A stretch of DNA of 64,000 nucleotides from Candidatus Zhuqueibacterota bacterium (GTDB lineage: Bacteria; Zhuqueibacterota; Zhuqueibacteria; Zhuqueibacterales; Zhuqueibacteraceae): positions 1 through 64,000 of the forward strand of contig QEVD01000025.1 of NCBI GenBank assembly GCA_003576975.1, written 5' to 3'. Below the pieces are notes generated by a model. The model made no database searches, was not told where the DNA came from, and saw only the letters and a list, made by a program, of their open reading frames with translations. Below are positions 60,901 through 64,000 of the stretch, one piece after another. Both the position numbers and the translations under genes were made by a program. How positions within the stretch are numbered: position 1 is the stretch's first letter; every line of letters begins with the position of its first letter.

Positions 60901-61569
60901 TTATTTTCCCAGCGCGCGTTTCAAAAAAGCATTCATGCCCCGACCAGCGCGGCAATACTGCATCAAGAATTCCGGCAAATTTTTCTTGAGAATTGTTGCG
61001 GCCTCCAGCTCGGCGGCATAATAAAATTGTTTGTTGGCAAGCAACGGTTGCTGCAATGCCGCTTCTTTGAATTCGCCGGGCAGTACTTTGTTCGCTTCGC
61101 CCTGGAGCGTCACATATTTTTTCTTGAACTCTTTGTCTTGCAGCAATGCCTGGAATTCTTTGGGGTGATTCACAATTGCCCGCCGAATGCGATAAACACT
61201 CTCGTTTGCCGGCGTGTACACGCCGCCCGCCAGCATCACCATGTCTGCTCCGAATTGCAAATAAAAACCGGGCGTTTCATGATCGGCGCGGCCTGCGGGA
61301 GAAATGAGCGCCGCCATATGCGTTTTGTAGGGCGTTTTGTCCTTGGAAAAACGAACGTCGCGATTGATCCGGAAAATCGCCTCTTTTGCCGAGATTCTGA
61401 CCTCGGCGTCTTCGGCATGAATGCGCGCGATCATTTGTTCGACAAAGGCGGCAAACGGCTTTTTGACCTCGTTTTCATAGCGTTCCCGGTTGGCTTCGAA
61501 CCAGGTTTTGCTGTTGTTTTTCGCCAGCCCGCGAAAGAACTTCAAGTACTCTGGTGTAAAATAACTCAT
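60901..61569 (-). CDS. DUF2461 (TIGR02453) family protein
   Basis: 222 residues, cytoplasmic. The conserved pattern FTPEYLKFFRGLAKNNSKTW, FEANRERYENEVKKPFAAFV, RINRDVRFSKDKTPYKTHMA, and AGGVYTPANESVYRIRRAIV matches the DUF2461 family of unknown function; no enzyme signature is known. It follows the DGPF gene after an approximately 100-bp gap containing two palindromes and ends 3 nt before the sigma gene's GTG, so translation of the sigma may depend on it. Position between the ECF42 partners is the most notable feature. Confidence 0.9.
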   Translation of the reverse strand: MSYFTPEYLKFFRGLAKNNSKTWFEANRERYENEVKKPFAAFVEQMIARIHAEDAEVRISAKEAIFRINRDVRFSKDKTPYKTHMAALISPAGRADHETPGFYLQFGADMVMLAGGVYTPANESVYRIRRAIVNHPKEFQALLQDKEFKKKYVTLQGEANKVLPGEFKEAALQQPLLANKQFYYAAELEAATILKKNLPEFLMQYCRAGRGMNAFLKRALGK

Positions 61570-61583
61570 GAATCCTCGCTTTC

Positions 61584-61662
61584 AACCGCCCGGGCGGTTT
61601 GTTATCCAAGAATAAATTGTTTATTGAATTCGTGTGCGCTTCATGATTGGCCGCCCGGGCGG
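61584..61662. promoter_or_regulatory. Two CCGCCCGGGCGG palindromes
   Basis: Exact 12-bp palindromes with core CCGCCCGGGCGG at about 61586-61597 and 61651-61662, about 54 nt apart, in the gap between DGPF and DUF2461 genes. Repeated identical palindromes suggest paired protein-binding sites (or stem-loops). No T-tract. Confidence 0.5.
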
Positions 61663-61669
61663 CTCTGGC

Positions 61670-62008
61670 TCAATGGGGATTGATTTCGCGTATTTCAATG
61701 CTGCCGCTGAAACCGAGATGCGGGCATTCCTTTGAGATTTCCGTGGCTTCTTCGAGGTTTTTCGCCTCGATCAGAAAATAACCGCCGACAATCTCTTTGG
61801 TTTCGACGTAAGGCCCGTCGACAATGAATTTCCCGTTTTTCATGGACAAGACACACCCGCCTTCTTTGAGATCGTCGCCGCCACGATATCTGCCCTCTGC
61901 TCTCAGCTTGTCCGCCCAGGCAAGATACTTCTCCAGAACTTTTTGCATTTCCTCGGGAGAATAAACCGGAAATTCTCCATTGCGCAACAACAAAATGAAC
62001 TGCGCCAT
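61670..62008 (-). CDS. DGPF/YCII-related protein, partner of the ECF42 sigma
   Basis: 112-residue protein of the YCII-related superfamily (DGPF type). Motifs: MAQFILLLRNGEFPVYSPEE, KYLAWADKLRAEGRYRGGDD, IVDGPYVETKEIVGGYFLI (the DGP signature), ISKECPHLGFSGSIEIREI. GGAGGG precedes ATG 62008 at good spacing. DGPF genes accompany ECF41/ECF42 sigma genes in many bacteria and are thought to be regulatory or target genes. Transcribed in the same direction as DUF2461 and the sigma gene. Confidence 0.9.
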   Translation of the reverse strand: MAQFILLLRNGEFPVYSPEEMQKVLEKYLAWADKLRAEGRYRGGDDLKEGGCVLSMKNGKFIVDGPYVETKEIVGGYFLIEAKNLEEATEISKECPHLGFSGSIEIREINPH

Positions 62009-62193
62009 AACACCCTCCTGCTTGGTGATGCGATTCGTTTTTGTCGCCGTCCTCACGCAATAAGGCATGCCGTTGGCGTCTGACACCAAAACTCGAGGAG
62101 GACGGCCTGGATTTCCACAGACAAGACGATTGAGCCGCGAAAAAATCGACAAGAATCCCGGCAATTTTTCGGCAGCGCGCGCGTTCAGCCGGT

Positions 62194-63699
62194 TTATGTA
62201 TCCCCGGGTTTGGTTTGCGAATTGGGCCTTTTGAAACTCGTTCCCAGCAAAGAAAACGGAAACTGCAAGGCGGCACGCAAGCCGGCAATGGTGGAAAGAT
62301 TCAGCATGAAGCGACGTGCTTCGGCGATCAACTCAAGTACAACGATTTCTTCTTCCACCTCGCCGACTTCTTTGACTTTGGCAAGCCGGTGCATGGCATA
62401 TAAACCGACCAGGCATGCGAGTATAAAAAAGAAATCCCAATGCTGCAAATCGAGAGTTTCAAATGTCATCTCGCCTGCCGGACTTTTCCATCTCACTGTC
62501 CACGACAGCGCATAGTCCGAAAAAACGTCCACAAAGTTTCCGCCCAAAATGGGTGCAATGCCGGCCGCGGTGGAATTCACCAGGCTGTTCGCGGCCAAGT
62601 AAGCCGTTGCCTGTCCCTGCGGTGCAAGTTTCAAACCGATATTGCCGGTGGCCAGCGTCACACCGGCAGTCGCGATTCCCATGAAAATGTGAATAACAAT
62701 GAGCAGCGGCATGGTCAACAGATATTTGTTCGGCAGCGTGGTGAAGGTGAAAACAAAAATGCAAATGATGTACAACGGCCCGGCCACGCTCAGCACGGAT
62801 TTGTTGCTGAAGCGATCGGACAAACGTCCCCAAATGCGAAAGAAGAGCAGATTCATAATCTGACTCAACACTTGCAAGGTGATGATAGCGCGCATGTGCA
62901 GGCCGAGCATGGTGAGCATGTACACCGTGAAAAACGGCGCCGCCAGATTGATGGCAAAGTTCCAGGCGCCTTGAAACATGATCAATCGCCGGAAGTTTTT
63001 TTCTTTGAACGGTTGCAGCAGCATGGCGGAAAACGGCAGATGTTTTTCGGTGGTGGGCATGCGCGGCTCGGGAATCCTGGAAATGACATAGACGCCGAGC
63101 AAACCTGCAGAGGCGCCTGCCAGGAACAATATCGAGTAGCCAAAAACTTTAGCGGTGTGAAAGTAATCCGCGAACCAATCGATATAGAACCCGGCGCTCA
63201 AATTGAGCACGACGCCGAAGCCGGCCATCAACGCCATGCGCTTGGCGAAGAATGCGCCCAGGCGGTTTTGCGGAATCAAGTCGCGCATCCATGAATTCCA
63301 ACTGCAGCCGGAAATGGCGCCGAAAACCGCATAACCAAGAATGCAAGCCGTCAACGCCGCCAATGCAGTTGCACCGGCCAGAAAAAAGGGAATGGTGCAG
63401 ACGGCCAGCAAAAATAGCCGTGCGAGAGCAGAACCGAACACGCAAATCGCCCGGCGCACGCGATATTTTTCGATGAGGTAGATGGAGGGAACCTGCACGA
63501 GTTGCGCAAGAAACGGGATGGCGGCCAGTAAACCGATGAGGGCATTCGAAGCCTCGAATTGCAGCGCGTAATCAACCAGAAAAGCGCCGCCGGTGAGGGT
63601 GAGCATGGCCTGGGTGGTCAGGCCGTCCCGCAACACGCCGCGCAAGCCGGCCTGCACGTCTTGTTCAGTAAGGTGTTCTTTCGGATGAAAAATGTTCAC
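62194..63699 (-). CDS. Major facilitator superfamily transporter
   Basis: A 501-residue inner-membrane protein with 12 predicted helices (for example TQAMLTLTGGAFLVDYALQF, IYLIEKYRVRRAICVFGSAL, AGASAGLLGVYVISRI, IIMNLLFFRIWGRLSDRFSN, LLTMPLLIVIHIFMGIATAG). The RLSDRFSN loop resembles the conserved GxLaDRxGR signature of the MFS. C-terminal hydrophilic tail (SLLGTSFKRPNSQTKPGDT) is unusual but short. No signal for drug, sugar or metabolite specificity. The following gene is TerC-type; whether they are linked is unclear. Confidence 0.87.
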   Translation of the reverse strand: MNIFHPKEHLTEQDVQAGLRGVLRDGLTTQAMLTLTGGAFLVDYALQFEASNALIGLLAAIPFLAQLVQVPSIYLIEKYRVRRAICVFGSALARLFLLAVCTIPFFLAGATALAALTACILGYAVFGAISGCSWNSWMRDLIPQNRLGAFFAKRMALMAGFGVVLNLSAGFYIDWFADYFHTAKVFGYSILFLAGASAGLLGVYVISRIPEPRMPTTEKHLPFSAMLLQPFKEKNFRRLIMFQGAWNFAINLAAPFFTVYMLTMLGLHMRAIITLQVLSQIMNLLFFRIWGRLSDRFSNKSVLSVAGPLYIICIFVFTFTTLPNKYLLTMPLLIVIHIFMGIATAGVTLATGNIGLKLAPQGQATAYLAANSLVNSTAAGIAPILGGNFVDVFSDYALSWTVRWKSPAGEMTFETLDLQHWDFFFILACLVGLYAMHRLAKVKEVGEVEEEIVVLELIAEARRFMLNLSTIAGLRAALQFPFSLLGTSFKRPNSQTKPGDT

Positions 63700-63726
63700 G
63701 ATAGCATTCGCATGTGTGGTGTGATC

Positions 63727-64000
63727 TTACTTTTCGCCGCCCGTGATTTCACGCGGCAGCGGCGAGGCGAGCGGTACGGGATCGCGGCGGCCCGCATAAA
63801 TCGAGGCGAGAATGCCCACCGTCAGCAAGCTGGCTATAACGATGAGAGACGTCGTGGTGGGGATGGGATGGTGATGCGTGAGAATCATTTTGACGCCGAC
63901 ATAACTCAGAACGAAAACCAGGCTGTGTTTGAGATAGCGGAACTTGTCCATCATCGCGGCGAGGGCAAAATAAAGCGAGCGCAAACCGAGTATAGCGAAG
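63727..64000 (-). CDS. TerC/Alx-family membrane protein, 3' part (cut by window end)
   Basis: The visible C-terminus reads RSLYFALAAMMDKFRYLKHS, VFVLSYVGVKMILTHHHPIP and then a final membrane helix (TSLIVIASLLTVGILASIYA). This matches the last helices of TerC-type proteins (metal or tellurite related; Alx/MntP-like manganese export in some). The frame is open through the right edge, and the last bases preserve the preceding LGL-R sequence, so the start lies outside the window. Stop at 63727-63729. The substrate cannot be determined from this fragment. Confidence 0.88.
   Translation of the reverse strand, partial: FAILGLRSLYFALAAMMDKFRYLKHSLVFVLSYVGVKMILTHHHPIPTTTSLIVIASLLTVGILASIYAGRRDPVPLASPLPREITGGEK

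Noticed and set aside
1-64000. CRISPR arrays, tRNA or rRNA genes, prophage or insertion sequences
   Set aside because: No regularly spaced direct repeats, cloverleaf-like sequence, rRNA sequence or transposase/integrase cassette was seen; the only tyrosine recombinase is the XerC-type housekeeping gene.

Overview
The window is bacterial chromosome from a Gram-negative organism. It is dense with protein genes at moderate GC. I see no rRNA or tRNA gene, CRISPR array, phage or insertion sequence. Outer-membrane barrels, many Sec-exported lipoproteins, two C-terminal sorting tails of the type IX secretion kind (an NYPNPFN motif and a final KKVVLVR), BACON and DUF4097 proteins, HPr kinase and an ECF42-like sigma factor together suggest the FCB side of the tree, for example a KSB1- or Calditrichota-like lineage. 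That placement is inference from gene content. The recurring small indels fit a metagenome-derived assembly, but they could also be real.

Layout. 1-7160 (+): housekeeping genes, namely the 3' end of secA, smg, topA, xerC (overlapping topA), hpf with a strong terminator, and hprK. 7591-11564 (+): a cell-wall block with a DUF4398-like lipoprotein, two L,D-transpeptidases and a membrane-anchored protein. 11846-15598 (+): a DUF4159 protein with a probably frameshifted 5' end, a ZIP metal transporter and three small envelope proteins. 15655-24284: metabolism and translation (GH13 glucanase, M28 peptidase, YkgJ-type protein, fumC, gatB, Uma2-type nuclease, thrC). 24444-26562 (+): two paralogous PEGA proteins.

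26785-36748 (-) is the most distinctive surface locus. In transcription order it has two CsgG/FlgO-like TPR proteins, a type IX-tailed protein, an outer-membrane barrel, a 1342-residue BACON/CARDB/dockerin protein with a sorting tail, and a lipoprotein with a cohesin-like domain. The adjacent dockerin and cohesin-like genes suggest a cell-surface attachment pair. 37215-41770 (-) holds lipid and hydrolase enzymes (patatin, amidohydrolase, alpha/beta hydrolase, SDR). 41941-50580 holds a YhaM-like HD nuclease, a possible small RNA ahead of tandem terminators, two DUF4097 proteins, a Nudix hydrolase, a single-domain response regulator with a consensus promoter, an Lrp/AsnC regulator, DUF1028, an isolated PD-(D/E)XK-like protein and a second M28 peptidase.

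50770-58712 (-) is a fatty-acid beta-oxidation block (two enoyl-CoA hydratases, an aldehyde dehydrogenase, a thiolase, an acyl-CoA dehydrogenase). Two toxin-antitoxin-like modules sit inside it. A DUF6922/AbiEii-type pair lies between thiolase and hydratase with 1-nt and ATGA junctions. A PemK/MazF-type pair lies between the aldehyde dehydrogenase and a separate remnant of an aldehyde dehydrogenase 3' end. Both toxin genes are broken, the aldehyde dehydrogenase 3' end carries a 17-nt deletion, and the thiolase lacks its NEAFA segment. 59171-64000 holds trmO, an ECF42-type sigma factor with its DGPF partner, DUF2461, an MFS transporter and the 3' part of a TerC-family gene.

The main cross-cutting observation is a series of short indels: a perfect 24-bp duplication in secA motif VI, losses in DUF4159, thiolase, ALDH and PemK, and a 1-nt loss in AbiEii. 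Read-level checking would show whether these are biology or assembly.
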